Notes under the pieces: generated by a model
Database searches by the model: none
Told to the model about the DNA's origin: nothing
Seen by the model: the letters and a program-made list of their open reading frames with translations, nothing else
Source of the DNA: Stentor coeruleus
Taxonomy: Eukaryota; Ciliophora; Heterotrichea; Heterotrichida; Stentoridae
Assembly (NCBI GenBank): GCA_001970955.1
Contig: MPUH01000744.1
Coordinates: forward strand, 1 to 37,338
Length of the DNA stretch: 37,338 nt
Reading direction: 5' to 3'
Shown here: in pieces, positions 9,540 through 18,900 of the stretch
How the letters are laid out: every line of letters starts with the position of its first letter
How positions within the stretch are numbered: position 1 is the stretch's first letter
Program-made: the position numbers and the translations under genes

Positions 9540-10154
9540 CTATAAATTCCTTCTAAGAACCATAAGGCTTATATCACCACCAATAGAACCATTTTCTATA
9601 GCTTGATTAAGTATAGCGAAGAAGTTCAAAGCAAAGCCTTCTTGAGTGCCAAGACCAATAGGAGACTGTTTCATGCCATCAAAAAGCTTGAGTTTTGGAA
9701 GAATTGCTATAAAGTGATGGTCTGGGCTATTTGTCATTTCTGACTGTCCTTCAGCTGCATAAGCATGATGAGCATTTTGCAAAGAGTCGTTGCTTAGAAG
9801 CCATTGAGCTGCTTCAATTGGAGTTTTTCCTTCAATTCCTAGTTTAAGTTGATGAAGGATACTCCCCTCAAGTATTTCAGCATCTGAGTTTAATATGGAA
9901 TGAAGTCCTGCTAAGAGTCCACATGCATTGTCTAGAGCTTCAACCTGCTTAATATAATATTGAGCTCCGATTGTTTGACCATTAAAAGCTGGGTCAGCAG
10001 TCAGAGATCGATAGACTAAAACTAGTGCTGAGCCTTCAACCTCTTCATCCATTGTGAAGATCTCCCCGAATTCCCATGATGAGTTTAAGCCAAGGTTTCG
10101 GAAGTAGTTAGTAAAAATTTCTGGATCACTTTCGAGTGCAGGCCAGCTGGTCAT
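9540..10154 (-). CDS. Ubiquitin C-terminal hydrolase, UCHL1/UCHL3 type (peptidase C12)
   Basis: A 204-residue cysteine protease that would remove small adducts from ubiquitin's C-terminus. It starts WPALESDPEIFTNYF, as UCHL3 does, then has YYIKQ...NACGLLAGLHSI with the nucleophile Cys78, AAEGQSE near 134, and DHHFIAIL...LFDG supplying the catalytic His and Asp. Its length is close to single-domain UCHs (UCHL3 is 230), with no C-terminal extension as in UCH37/BAP1. One oddity: the putative oxyanion Gln70 is eight residues before the Cys, while animal UCHs have six, a two-residue insertion next to the active site. It starts at an ATG and ends with TAG. Confidence 0.9.
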   Translation of the reverse strand: MTSWPALESDPEIFTNYFRNLGLNSSWEFGEIFTMDEEVEGSALVLVYRSLTADPAFNGQTIGAQYYIKQVEALDNACGLLAGLHSILNSDAEILEGSILHQLKLGIEGKTPIEAAQWLLSNDSLQNAHHAYAAEGQSEMTNSPDHHFIAILPKLKLFDGMKQSPIGLGTQEGFALNFFAILNQAIENGSIGGDISLMVLRRNL

Positions 10155-10504
10155 TTTTATTATGGGATTTTTATAAAATAACAGATCGGAAAAAGGTAAT
10201 TTGTGACGAGTGAGAATAAGAGCATAGTGAAAGGTTGAGAAGAATTTTTGGTTTATATTTTATTATTTAATTTTAATAATTTTAGGACAATGGAAAGTTG
10301 AGCATGAAAACATTGAGAATAAAGTGATTTTTTTGTATGGGAAAAGCTCTTATATCTTCTTATCCAATATGAATGGCTCTTTCATAGCACACTCTAAACA
10401 TATTTGTATCAGAATATTGGCAGTAGTAAAAATTTCATCTTCTCTCACGTTCTATTATATCTCAAAAACTAGTTTATTCATAACTAAATTTTTATAGAAA
10501 CTAT
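10155..10504. other. Intergenic, presumed UCH promoter
   Basis: About 350 bases between two leftward genes. I see no additional gene or structure. Confidence 0.4.
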
Positions 10505-11014
10505 CTAAATCTTGTAGTCGAATATTATAGATAAGAATTTCCCAAAGTATTCTCCAGAAGCAAGATTATCGACTCCAAAGTTAGCAGCAAACTGGGTCCA
10601 GTAGCTGATTAAGGTATCTGAATGCGCTGAAATTCTGACAGCCATGGCACTAGCTTCAGTAGGAGTGAACAATTTATTTAACTGGTTAGTAAGCAAATCG
10701 ACTTGGCATATGGACACTGCATCATCAAGATCATCCATCATATTTGAGAGTTCGGAAATCGAGTCAAAGTAAAAAGAGAGGTCTCCGTGATTGAAAATCT
10801 CTAAGAAACTATTGATTGCAGCTTTTAAGTTAGTATCTACATCTTCAAATTTCCTAAGGCATGGGGATGGATAGTTTGGGTTTAATTGAAATCCCATGAA
10901 GACACCTTTAAGAAAGGCTTTTATTCCACCTGACTCTTTAAGTTTAGGTTCGCATAAAAAGCACCCATTAACGCTAAGTGCAATCAATGCAAGGATAAGA
11001 ACATATTTAGCCAT
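10505..11014 (-). CDS. Small secreted protein
   Basis: 169 residues with a classical signal peptide (MAKYVLILALIALSVNG, cleavage likely before or near Cys18). The mature part begins CFLCEPK, has four or five Cys in total (another in PSPCLRKF and in SICQVDLL), and is predicted helical with alternating acidic and hydrophobic residues. No enzyme motif is seen. Pieces such as GGIKAFLKGVFMGFQLNP suggest a small helical Cys-stabilised fold like those found in secreted ciliate families, but I cannot name it. It starts at an ATG and ends with TAG. Confidence 0.8.
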   Translation of the reverse strand: MAKYVLILALIALSVNGCFLCEPKLKESGGIKAFLKGVFMGFQLNPNYPSPCLRKFEDVDTNLKAAINSFLEIFNHGDLSFYFDSISELSNMMDDLDDAVSICQVDLLTNQLNKLFTPTEASAMAVRISAHSDTLISYWTQFAANFGVDNLASGEYFGKFLSIIFDYKI

Positions 11015-11520
11015 TTATTACCAACAAAATGAGCGTATTAAAGTGTGATATTGTATAGGAAAAGAAATGAAGCACTGGGATTTGGATGACTTAAAAATCA
11101 GGTTGTTTTGATTAGAAGTAAATAATAATGATTCTTATAAAGGTCTCTCGAGGGAAATGTACTTAGTTAATAGTTAGTAAGAAAATGATCATGAAATTTT
11201 TTTCCTAGATAAACATTATTGTGTTTGAATTACGGGATGTAAATGAAAGGCCACTTATAACTATCAAAATGTATGCTAAAGCGCGATTTTTTGAGGGAAT
11301 ATTATGTTTATTAATAAAACACAAGTAAAAAATCTTGTTCAGTATATTCAAACCATAATTTTCTAAAACTTCAAAATTGTACTTTTAATAAATCTCTATA
11401 ACAGCTCCTATAAACCATAGTAAAAATAAAAAAATCATTCAAAAAATATACTTTCAAAGGTTGCTTTAAGGTATTTTATACAGATATTTTAAAAATTTAT
11501 TAATAGTTTGAAAATTCTAT
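11015..11520. other. Divergent intergenic region
   Basis: About 500 bases between the leftward secreted-protein gene and the rightward finger/coiled-coil gene; it should hold both promoters. I see no other gene. Confidence 0.45.
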
Positions 11521-12447
11521 ATGATGGACAACGACAAGTATTCTGAGGAAGGGACTTCAGCAGAAAGTACCCTATTCCCGCCATCCAATCTTTGTGAACT
11601 GTGCAAGAACTCCTTGAAAAAATCCCAAGCGTACTTCTGCAAATGCTGCTACAACCGAGTTTGTGGTTCGTGTTCCGTTACTCAAGAGACTAGCTTAGAA
11701 ACTCTCTGTTCAAAGTGCCAAAAATCCATATCTAAAACCTATGAAAACCTGCAATTCACCTTACAACAATTAAAAAACGCTAATCAAAACTTGACCATTT
11801 CCATGATGGAGTCTATGCAAGAACGTCAGGAGATTCGAAATAAAATGAAAGAAAAAGCCCCTAAATTGCAAAAAACTACAAGTATAAAAGATAAAATCCA
11901 AAGACTTAAAGAAGATTTTTACGATAGCTTCATGGTTATTATGAATAAACAAAGGGAAAAAAGGTCTTTGATTGAAAAGCTCAACCAAAAACAGTGTACT
12001 TTATTTGATGATCACAAAAAAGATCTGTCATTAAATTTCGAAATTAAAAGCACAGAAATCAAACCTAGTTGTAGAAAAGATAGCAAGGATGATATGAGAA
12101 TTATAGATAGCAAAACAATTGAGCAGGAAAATATGATATTAGAAGAACAGATAAAAGATCTAGAAATTGAATATGATATGTTTTATAGAAGTTTTGTTGA
12201 AGCTTTGCAATGCTTAAGAGCACAGATTATAAAGGAAAAAGATGAGAAGCCTAAGGAAATATTAGACTTGATTGGGACTGAGAGGATTGAGGATGTTAGG
12301 GAGAATATAAAATTGCTTAGAGAAGAGCTTCAGATTACACAAGATGAGATTGGGATTTTGGCTGAGAGGTATGCTAGGGAACATAAAAATGATGTAGAGT
12401 TTATTAGAAATTTTGAATATAGGAAAAGAAATTGTTCAGTGTTTTAG
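11521..12447 (+). CDS. FYVE/RING-like zinc finger plus coiled coil, CaaX C-terminus
   Basis: 308 residues. Eight Cys in four pairs at residues about 24-66 (CELC, CKCC, CGSC, CSKC; spacing C-x2-C-x11-C-x2-C-x4-C-x2-C-x13-C-x2-C) make a two-zinc cross-brace finger of FYVE type, but without the basic RRHHCR patch that binds PI3P. The rest (about 70-300) is Lys/Glu-rich coiled coil. The last four residues, CSVF, form a CaaX box, so the protein may be prenylated and membrane-attached. It starts ATGATG and ends with TAG. A membrane-tether or trafficking role is plausible but inferred. Confidence 0.82.
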   Translation: MMDNDKYSEEGTSAESTLFPPSNLCELCKNSLKKSQAYFCKCCYNRVCGSCSVTQETSLETLCSKCQKSISKTYENLQFTLQQLKNANQNLTISMMESMQERQEIRNKMKEKAPKLQKTTSIKDKIQRLKEDFYDSFMVIMNKQREKRSLIEKLNQKQCTLFDDHKKDLSLNFEIKSTEIKPSCRKDSKDDMRIIDSKTIEQENMILEEQIKDLEIEYDMFYRSFVEALQCLRAQIIKEKDEKPKEILDLIGTERIEDVRENIKLLREELQITQDEIGILAERYAREHKNDVEFIRNFEYRKRNCSVF

Positions 12448-13003
12448 TAGTAAGTTATGTATCTTATATATGTTGGCAGGAAAATTTATGTTATGAGGTG
12501 AGTTTAGGAGTTGCACTGAGAGTTGTATGGAAGATGCATTGAGAGTTAAAATGGCTTAGTTGATGATATAAATGGAGTTTTTTATGTGTGGTGATATTTT
12601 ATATTTTTGCGGAATGAAATTAGATATTTGGGGAGAAAAGTAGTTTCTATTTATAATAGCATTCGGTATGAATTTTAAAGAGTCATGCTTAATTATTATA
12701 ACTTTTCGGAGACTGATACCTAAACTAAATGCTATAATTATGACTTTTAATATAAATTGAATAATGAATTAGGTTTTATATATTGATTAAATCAAAAAAA
12801 AAGCTAAACCAAAATAGCCTCATCTAACGATACTTAGTTAATAAAAAACCACTCATATAATGAAATATTAAATATTAATTTAGCTTTAATAAAACCATAA
12901 TCCATAAAATTCACAAAAACAGCATAAAAAATCATTTCCAATAGATAGAAATATTTCTATTAAACATCTTAGCTTATAATTAATAATCATCTTCAAACCC
13001 TAC
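12448..13003. other. Convergent intergenic region
   Basis: About 550 bases between two converging genes. No gene, RNA or repeat recognised. Confidence 0.45.
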
Positions 13004-14218
13004 TTAATAAATAAAATTGTCATCATCAATTATAACATCCATGCTATCTCCACTAAGCGGCATAGCTTTACCTGGTATTTTACCTTTATTCTTAACCCAA
13101 TTATGCTCAATAATTTGTTCAGCTGTAAATCTTAGTTCAGGATTTGGTTGAAGCATTTGACTAATTAACTGCTTGAGGCTATATGATATATAATCAGGGA
13201 TTTTATAATCATTTCGTAGTATTCTTTTAAATACTTTAGACTCACTAGTGCTGCTAAATGGAAAAACGCCTGTAACAATTGTATAAAGAAGAACTCCAGA
13301 TGCCCAAATATCAACAGGAGGTCCTGCATAGTCAATTTTTTTTATGATTTCAGGGGCCATGTAATTTGGTGTACCGCAGTAGATGTAGGATTTTTTGTTT
13401 TTTGTAGCAGAGATGGTAGAAAAGCCAAAGTCTATAAGTTTTATTTGATGGAATTTGTTGATTAAGACGTTTTCAAGCTTGATATCTCTATGGGAGATAT
13501 TGATTCTATGGCAATAAGCCAATCCTTGCATAAACTGCCCAAATATCTCAGCCGCCTCAACCTCTTCAAGCCTTTTCCACGGCTGTTTCATTATATGAGC
13601 CTGCAAAGAAAACCCTTGCACATACTCCATAACCAAATACAGATTTTTTTCAGCATTAATATCCTCAATCAGCTCTACTATATTTTGATGCTTCAATAAT
13701 TTCATGATTTTTACTTCACGATTTATGCTTTTCTGACGCATTGGGTCTTGGATTTTTTGTTTTTCATATATTTTTATTGCTAGCTTTTGCCCTGTAACTT
13801 TCTGTGTTGCAAATTTTACTACAGCGTAGCTTCCTCTTCCTATGTCTGACCATATATTGTAATTTTCTAATGGATCCATTTCTATATTTACTATTTCAAA
13901 GTTTTTAGCAGGAATGATAAACGCTCTTGTTTTTGGGCCAAAAGGTAGGTCAGAGTGCTTTTTATCATGACTTTTTGAGGGCTTTGTCAGAATTAAATCT
14001 TTCAAGTCCGCAGTTCGCCTTATTAATTGTACTGCCGAGCATTCTTCTGAAGAGAGACTATCAGTATAAAATTGAGACTCTTCGTGGTCAGTAAAAGACC
14101 CTACCTGTGTTGAAATTCTCAAAGAAGGGATTTTTGAAGTATGCGAAGCTTTAATTTTTTTCTGGCCCATTTCTTGAATTTTTAAGTCAATGAGAGTTGT
14201 TATTGGTTTCGCCATCAT
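13004..14218 (-). CDS. CAMK/SNF1-like serine/threonine protein kinase
   Basis: 404 residues from the first ATG of a tandem ATGATG. After a roughly 118-residue, Ser/Lys-rich N-terminal region comes a complete kinase domain (about 120-375): glycine loop IGRGSYAVVKF, ATP-binding Lys149 in AIK, Glu168, catalytic loop HRDIKLEN (Asp245), DFG at 263-265, CGTPNYMAPE (288-290 APE) and the DIWASGVLLY helix. All catalytic residues are present, so it should be active. The activation segment and small size resemble AMPK/MARK/CAMK-like kinases. A short acidic tail (IIDDDNF) follows; no regulatory domain such as EF hands or UBA is seen. The substrate is unknown. An in-frame GTG slightly upstream (14239) is not used in this model. 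Confidence 0.92.
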   Translation of the reverse strand: MMAKPITTLIDLKIQEMGQKKIKASHTSKIPSLRISTQVGSFTDHEESQFYTDSLSSEECSAVQLIRRTADLKDLILTKPSKSHDKKHSDLPFGPKTRAFIIPAKNFEIVNIEMDPLENYNIWSDIGRGSYAVVKFATQKVTGQKLAIKIYEKQKIQDPMRQKSINREVKIMKLLKHQNIVELIEDINAEKNLYLVMEYVQGFSLQAHIMKQPWKRLEEVEAAEIFGQFMQGLAYCHRINISHRDIKLENVLINKFHQIKLIDFGFSTISATKNKKSYIYCGTPNYMAPEIIKKIDYAGPPVDIWASGVLLYTIVTGVFPFSSTSESKVFKRILRNDYKIPDYISYSLKQLISQMLQPNPELRFTAEQIIEHNWVKNKGKIPGKAMPLSGDSMDVIIDDDNFIY

Positions 14219-14980
14219 AAAAATATAAACTGCTATCACTTATGTATAAAATTTATCTTGCGAAAAGTTTGTGCACTAAACTATGCATGGGTCGTCCTGG
14301 CTATTCGTTTTGATTATGCCCTACTGGCACCGTTTATATCTATAAAACGGTTTTTATAATTCATCTGGCTCATTAGTAGTAAGCAATTCTCTTGATAGAA
14401 ACTGACAAAACTCCTAGGAACAGTCGTTAATTTGGAGGGCTTCCTAGAATTATGGCTGCTTGGCTTAGTTATCCTTTCTTTGAATTCTAATTACAGTAGT
14501 TTTCTTACGGGAAAAAAATTGATTCTTCTGCCTACTTAATCTTCTTATCCTAGGTTAGGCTGATGCACCAAAAATCTTGGGGAAGGACTAAGAAACCCGA
14601 AACTATATACGAGCACTCTTGATATAAGTGATAGGTCATGAAATAACCTGATACCAAAATCCTGTAATATTGATTAATTATTTATTATCTGCTTATAAAT
14701 TATATAGAATTTAAAATAAAATAGGTTTAGCTGCATGAGTGATTTAATGAAAAAATCAAATGGATAGCGCAAGCCAAAATTTTATAATTTGGCAATGCTT
14801 CATTTAGCTCTAATTTATTACAAACTATATTAGAATATATGCTATTTGACTTTGAATAGTATATACTCTACTTTTGTGTAATTTATCCTAAACTTTTATA
14901 TTCACTTTTTTAAATATTCTTATTATAATGATAATGATTAAGTTATCATTCATCTTATGATAAACTATTTAAGGATTTAT
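14219..14980. other. Intergenic region with a less AT-rich, ambiguous block (about 14250-14650)
   Basis: Around 14250-14650 AT content falls and several frames on both strands stay open for 30-56 codons, but each has stops and no ATG. On plus, AILLIETDKTPRNSR vaguely recalls the actin LLTEAPLNPKANR motif; other frames give different hints. It may be an eroded gene or an unrecognised RNA. I cannot identify it. Confidence 0.3.
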
Positions 14981-15259
14981 TTAGATGGTATTGGCTAAGT
15001 TCTTTTTATGTAGATTCTTTAGATAACAGTCTTTATTAGCGGATCGATTTTTCTTTGTTTCATAATCTAGGAATTCGATTCTCTTCAAGTTGATAACTGT
15101 ATAGCACTATTTTTGTGATAAAATTCTTCTTTCTTTCTTTCGTGTATTCTGTGCAATCTTTATTAATGAGTAATCCAGTTTCAACATAATTTCAAAAGAG
15201 CAGTTCGGAGTATCAGTTAAGTGATGTATATGCTTAAAAAAATGATTGCTGATTCGAAC
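14981..15259 (-). pseudogene. Probable gene relic, unidentified
   Basis: The minus-strand frame stays open for 93 codons except for one TAG at 15107-15109, in a region where a stop would be expected every dozen codons. The translation is protein-like (MLKLDYSLIKIAQNTRKKE before the stop, CYTVINLKRIEFLDYE after it). No domain is recognised. No 15-nt intron removes the TAG. It may be a recently broken gene or chance. Confidence 0.35.
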
Positions 15260-15612
15260 CTACTTTAAGTTGAAATATTAACCCTGCTTCAAACTTTCTT
15301 CTAGGGCTAAATTCTATGTATAAAGATTTATTTGCATTTAATTCTCTGAGATTTCTATAGCGTTGCTATAGCTGTAGTATTATTTGATAATCTATCAAGT
15401 TATCTTTGAATTTCTTATTTCAATTTTTAGTGTTTTCCATAAAACTTGCTAGGCTTGCTTCATTAATTTGATATTCTAGTAAGATAAAAATCACATAAGC
15501 CTATCTAAAAACTTGGCAACACACTAACTGATTTTTAAAAGCAACTACTCCTTCCATTTAAAACCCAAATCTAAGCTTTATCATAAAAAAATCATAGTTT
15601 TTAACTAACACA
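15260..15612. other. Intergenic, nothing recognised
   Basis: About 350 AT-rich bases without a supported feature. Confidence 0.4.
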
Positions 15613-15792
15613 ATGAATATCGGCAACTTGAAAATTAATATCACTCCTCTAACATCTCTAAAATCCCCATCGAAAAATCTTAGATTTCCCACGTCAAATA
15701 GATTTTCTCATTCAAAAAGATACGTATCGGGAAGCACACCAAAACCTTATCAGTATCTCATCAAAGATAAATCTAACCTATTCTTTACATAG
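15613..15792 (+). CDS. Short basic Ser/Pro-rich protein candidate
   Basis: A 59-codon ATG-to-TAG frame, MNIGNLKINITPLTSL... to ...YLIKDKSNLFFT. It is Ser, Pro, Lys and Arg rich (SPSKNLRFPTSNRFSHSKR), like a short unstructured basic protein. Composition and a typical A-rich start context favour a gene. Oddly, after the TAG the same frame stays open for 22 more codons (SNNNIQDSIIWVDTRN) to a TAA at 15859-15861, overlapping the end of the opposite-strand gene. No 15-nt intron covers the TAG. Either the gene ends at 15792, or readthrough or decay occurs. Confidence 0.45.
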   Translation: MNIGNLKINITPLTSLKSPSKNLRFPTSNRFSHSKRYVSGSTPKPYQYLIKDKSNLFFT

Positions 15793-15849
15793 TCTAATAA
15801 TAATATACAAGACAGCATTATATGGGTAGACACTAGAAACCATGTCTTA

Positions 15850-16104
15850 TTAAGAACTTAATACTATCATCGAAGAGAGCGCTATTAACACCCCAAAAAC
15901 GATAATAAAAGGTTTGAAATCAGGTCTCTTCGCTTCCTCCACCTGTGAATGCACATATAGAAGTACAGTTTCCCCAGGCTCTACCTGTACGTTTTTTATA
16001 AACACTGCAGTACCTAGCAGGGAGGAGTCTACTTCTTGGTACTGCAGTGGGAATGTGTCTGTCTCATCCTCACTTTCGCTTGTGCTTTCATTCTCGAAAT
16101 CCAT
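15850..16104 (-). CDS. Small tail-anchored membrane protein
   Basis: 84 residues, ATG to TAA. The first 20 residues are very acidic and Ser-rich (ESTSESEDETD), the middle is a soluble stretch (VQVEPGETVLLYVHSQ) and residues about 64-82 form one hydrophobic helix (FIIVFGVLIALSSMIVL) ending two residues from the C-terminus. That is the geometry of a tail-anchored protein facing the cytosol. The acidic Ser cluster could be a CK2 substrate site. No family recognised. Confidence 0.7.
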   Translation of the reverse strand: MDFENESTSESEDETDTFPLQYQEVDSSLLGTAVFIKNVQVEPGETVLLYVHSQVEEAKRPDFKPFIIVFGVLIALSSMIVLSS

Positions 16105-16242
16105 TTTTTAATAACCAGACACGGCCATCTTAGATGTAAAGCTTTCTTATATATCAATCCATTTTCTTTAACTCTAACTATTATATTTATCTAGCCCTGA
16201 TACTTTATAGAATAAGTAGAATATATACCCTTTTATTATAAA

Positions 16243-17592
16243 TTATCCGAGTCCTAAGAGTTTAGCTTTAAGTTTTAGACTTGATGGCTCTATTTGGCTT
16301 TTGCGATAAAGCTTCAAAGCTGTAAAAGCGTCAAGCTGCTCTTCATAAAAAACTTTATGCCGTGGATCTTTTTGGATTAGGCGCTTGTAGCAGTCTACTG
16401 CTTGGTCAAAATACCCAGAAACTGGTACAGAAAAAGCAAGGACTTCAACAATTTGAGCTTTTCTAAGTAGGACTTGGTTTATATCTTCTTCCTCAATATC
16501 TAATAATTCGTTAATATTAGCTAGTTCCTGCTCAAAAATCTCGATATCTTCTTGTCCATCAGCTTTGAATTCATATTCATCATTAGCCTTTTTATATTTG
16601 TATATAAGATTAGTGAAAGTACAATTTTTGTTAAAATCACACACTTGAGTGTTGACTGGATTTAATCTGATTTCCACAGCATTGTTAAAAGGCTTGCTTG
16701 GGATAAACTTCCATATATAGGAAAAAGGCTTGGTGTGCAATGGCTCCCAAGTTCCTTCAGCAGGTTCCCAGCCATCAGAAACCCCGACTGACTGTGAGTC
16801 TAGCCCTGATAGGCTATGGGAAAACCCTAGTATTAGCTCATTAGGACAGGTTTTATACGTTCTTGGCGATATACCAACAATTTTAATATTTTCTAGACCA
16901 AGTAATAACCACCTATGATAATTCCATACACTTTGGTCATTAGGGCAGGTAAAATATGCATTTTTCAGCATTGAAAGCTCAGATATAATGAACTCAACAG
17001 GGACTTGATCTGGGAACTTTTGCTTAACAACCTTTGTCCTATAGTGCCATGCACTGAAATTCGAGAAGTCCCTATAAATCATAGTTTTTGTGAACTCCAT
17101 TTCATCATTTACCCCTTGATTTCCTTCAAGTGCCACAACCCAACTCCTATAATTCCATACATGAAAATTCCTATTATCTTTTTTGAGCATATAATCACAT
17201 AAAGCTAGCTCTTTGGTCATAATCTCAGCCACATTTTGGCATTGTAGCAACACCCATTGTCTATGGAACCATAAAGTGTAAGATTTTGGTGAGTCTTTTA
17301 TGATTCTAGTAAGAAGCTCTAGTTCAGATGAAAGTATTTTGACTTGGTCTTCTTTAGGGACTTGAGAGAGTTTGGATAATAAGAGGTTTCTTCGAAAGTT
17401 AAGGAAAGTATAGATGTCAGGAGAGATCATCATAGCTTTTTCGCTTAGGGTAAAGCCTTCATCAGTGAAAGATTCCGATTCAATTTCTGTGAAAACAAGC
17501 TTGTGGAGCTTTTGAATTTTTTCCAGACGTAATTTTTCGGAAGCAATTTCTTCAACAGTTGGGGGAATAAGCCTTTTTTTCCGCGAATGCAT
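16243..17592 (-). CDS. RABGGTA: Rab geranylgeranyltransferase subunit alpha
   Basis: 449 residues. With the beta subunit and REP it attaches geranylgeranyl groups to Rab C-termini. The protein prenyltransferase alpha repeats are clear: TFLNFRRNLLL (62-72), TLWFHRQWVLL (106-116), HVWNYRSWVVAL (144-155), SAWHYRTKVV (180-189) and SVWNYHRWLLLG (221-232), with the segment NAYFTCPNDQ before the last as in the animal enzyme. An insert of about 100 residues (240-345) corresponds to the animal Ig-like domain; helical repeats then resume (to 449). The leucine-rich-repeat domain of animal RabGGT alpha is absent, as in yeast Bet4. The Ig-like insert separates it from the farnesyl/GGTase-I alpha subunit. 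It starts at an ATG and ends with TAA. Confidence 0.92.
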   Translation of the reverse strand: MHSRKKRLIPPTVEEIASEKLRLEKIQKLHKLVFTEIESESFTDEGFTLSEKAMMISPDIYTFLNFRRNLLLSKLSQVPKEDQVKILSSELELLTRIIKDSPKSYTLWFHRQWVLLQCQNVAEIMTKELALCDYMLKKDNRNFHVWNYRSWVVALEGNQGVNDEMEFTKTMIYRDFSNFSAWHYRTKVVKQKFPDQVPVEFIISELSMLKNAYFTCPNDQSVWNYHRWLLLGLENIKIVGISPRTYKTCPNELILGFSHSLSGLDSQSVGVSDGWEPAEGTWEPLHTKPFSYIWKFIPSKPFNNAVEIRLNPVNTQVCDFNKNCTFTNLIYKYKKANDEYEFKADGQEDIEIFEQELANINELLDIEEEDINQVLLRKAQIVEVLAFSVPVSGYFDQAVDCYKRLIQKDPRHKVFYEEQLDAFTALKLYRKSQIEPSSLKLKAKLLGLG

Positions 17593-18119
17593 TTTTTATT
17601 ATATAGGGACAAAAGGTAAATATGATTGATTTTGATATTAGGATAAGGATATTGAGTTTTGATAGGTTTGGAAAGACTCTATGGTTTATATGAGATAGAT
17701 TTTGCTCAAATTTCTCCATTGTGGATAATGATAAAATTATGATAGTTCTAGTTTTATATGTGATGATCTGGTTTTTCAAAGCTGCAAAAGCCTAAATCAC
17801 ATTTAAAATTATATAACTTCTTTCAGATATAATTTCGTATCAAATCCAATTCTAATTCTAATATAAAAAAATAAATAAGCTTTCTCATAACTTGCAACTA
17901 AAGGTAATCAAAACTATTCCTAAAATCTTCTAAACCTCAAACCTATTCTTTAAAAAACTAATAGCATATAATTCACAATAAAATCTAAGCCACAATATAT
18001 TTTTTTGGATTTTGGGCATTTCTATCCTAACCTCATATCTCCACGTGGTAAATTCCCCTAAACACTAAATATATCAATAGTATTTTTCTATACTAAAACG
18101 CCTAAATGATTAAATCTAC
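17593..18119. other. Intergenic, nothing recognised
   Basis: About 530 AT-rich bases; presumed promoter of RABGGTA at its left side and 3' end of the Alba gene at its right. The open frames here are unsupported. Confidence 0.45.
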
Positions 18120-18452
18120 TTAGTTTTCGGGCTGTTTGACAGCTTTTGAGTTCTTAAAATCACTGTAGGCTTTCTCAAAATTCTGCCCTCTGAGAAGCTT
18201 AATGACAACTTTGTTCCTAACCCTCAAGATTTGGTTCCTGTCTGGTTCACTCACACTCGTAGTCTCGAATTTATCCAAAACTGCATAACCCAATGAGCAG
18301 AGCATCTCAGCTGCACGTACAACATTAGAGGTTGCTTCTCCTAGACCATGGAGTTCAACAGAGCCAGTCTCTTTGAGAATTTCCTTTGATGCACCTACGT
18401 ACACTGTGTGAGGCTTTCCATGACTGACTCTTACTTCATTTTTCTTGTCCAT
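18120..18452 (-). CDS. Alba-domain nucleic-acid-binding protein
   Basis: 110 residues, nearly all one Alba fold (about 16-96): VYVGASKEILKETG at the first strand and helix, VELHGLGEATSNVVRAAEML for the second strand and helix with the conserved G-x-A-x-x-x-A-V pattern, then a beta hairpin (VLDKFETTSV ... RVRNKVVIKLL). Alba proteins bind DNA or RNA; in eukaryotes the group includes Rpp20/Rpp25 of RNase P/MRP and cytosolic mRNA-binding Albas. The single-domain size and absence of an RGG tail fit either. It starts at an ATG; a 17-bp piece of its first codons is repeated just upstream. Confidence 0.85.
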   Translation of the reverse strand: MDKKNEVRVSHGKPHTVYVGASKEILKETGSVELHGLGEATSNVVRAAEMLCSLGYAVLDKFETTSVSEPDRNQILRVRNKVVIKLLRGQNFEKAYSDFKNSKAVKQPEN

Positions 18453-18491
18453 TGCTATTTAACCTTTTATAATAACTTCATTTTTCTTGTC
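18433..18491. repeat. 17-bp direct repeat across the Alba start
   Basis: ACTTCATTTTTCTTGTC occurs at 18433-18449, inside the Alba coding start, and again at 18475-18491 in its 5' flank, 42 bases apart. Confidence 0.8.
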
Positions 18492-18900
18492 TTTGCATTG
18501 AAATTAGATTATTTTTTTATTTCTCAAGCTGAGCTAGTTTAATATTTATGGGTGCTAGGAGGATTTAAGGTATGGTTTTTTAATGTCTAGAAGATGACAG
18601 GATAACATTTTTTGAAGTTGGAAAGTTGTATGGTTAGTACGAAGTTTATAGGATTGAAAAATAAACTCTACTATATGATTTTAATTATAAATTTAGATCT
18701 TACGATACTTTATAATATAAATACGAAATAGGTTTTCGATTATGAAAGAGAGCTCTAAAAAATTATGATATATTATTGGTTTGTGCAATTATATGTATTT
18801 AGAGTTATATCATTATGAATATATATTGAAGCATTTTCAATATGGCTTATAAAATATAGACTAGCAAATCACAAAAAAATATTAATCTCTGCAATTCATA
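18453..18900. other. Intergenic, nothing recognised
   Basis: Presumed promoter side of the Alba gene; otherwise AT-rich without a recognisable feature. Confidence 0.4.

Noticed and set aside
14250-15260. Reassigned stop codons (TAA/TAG as Gln) to open frames in intergenic DNA.
   Set aside because: Clear genes in the window use all three stops as real ends and CAA/CAG for Gln, so the code is standard.
15251-15260. GGTTCGAATC on the minus strand, like a tRNA T-loop.
   Set aside because: The flanking bases cannot form the T-stem and no acceptor or anticodon arm fits.
17552-17779. 75-codon minus-strand frame at the start of RABGGTA.
   Set aside because: Overlaps the well-supported RABGGTA start in another frame.
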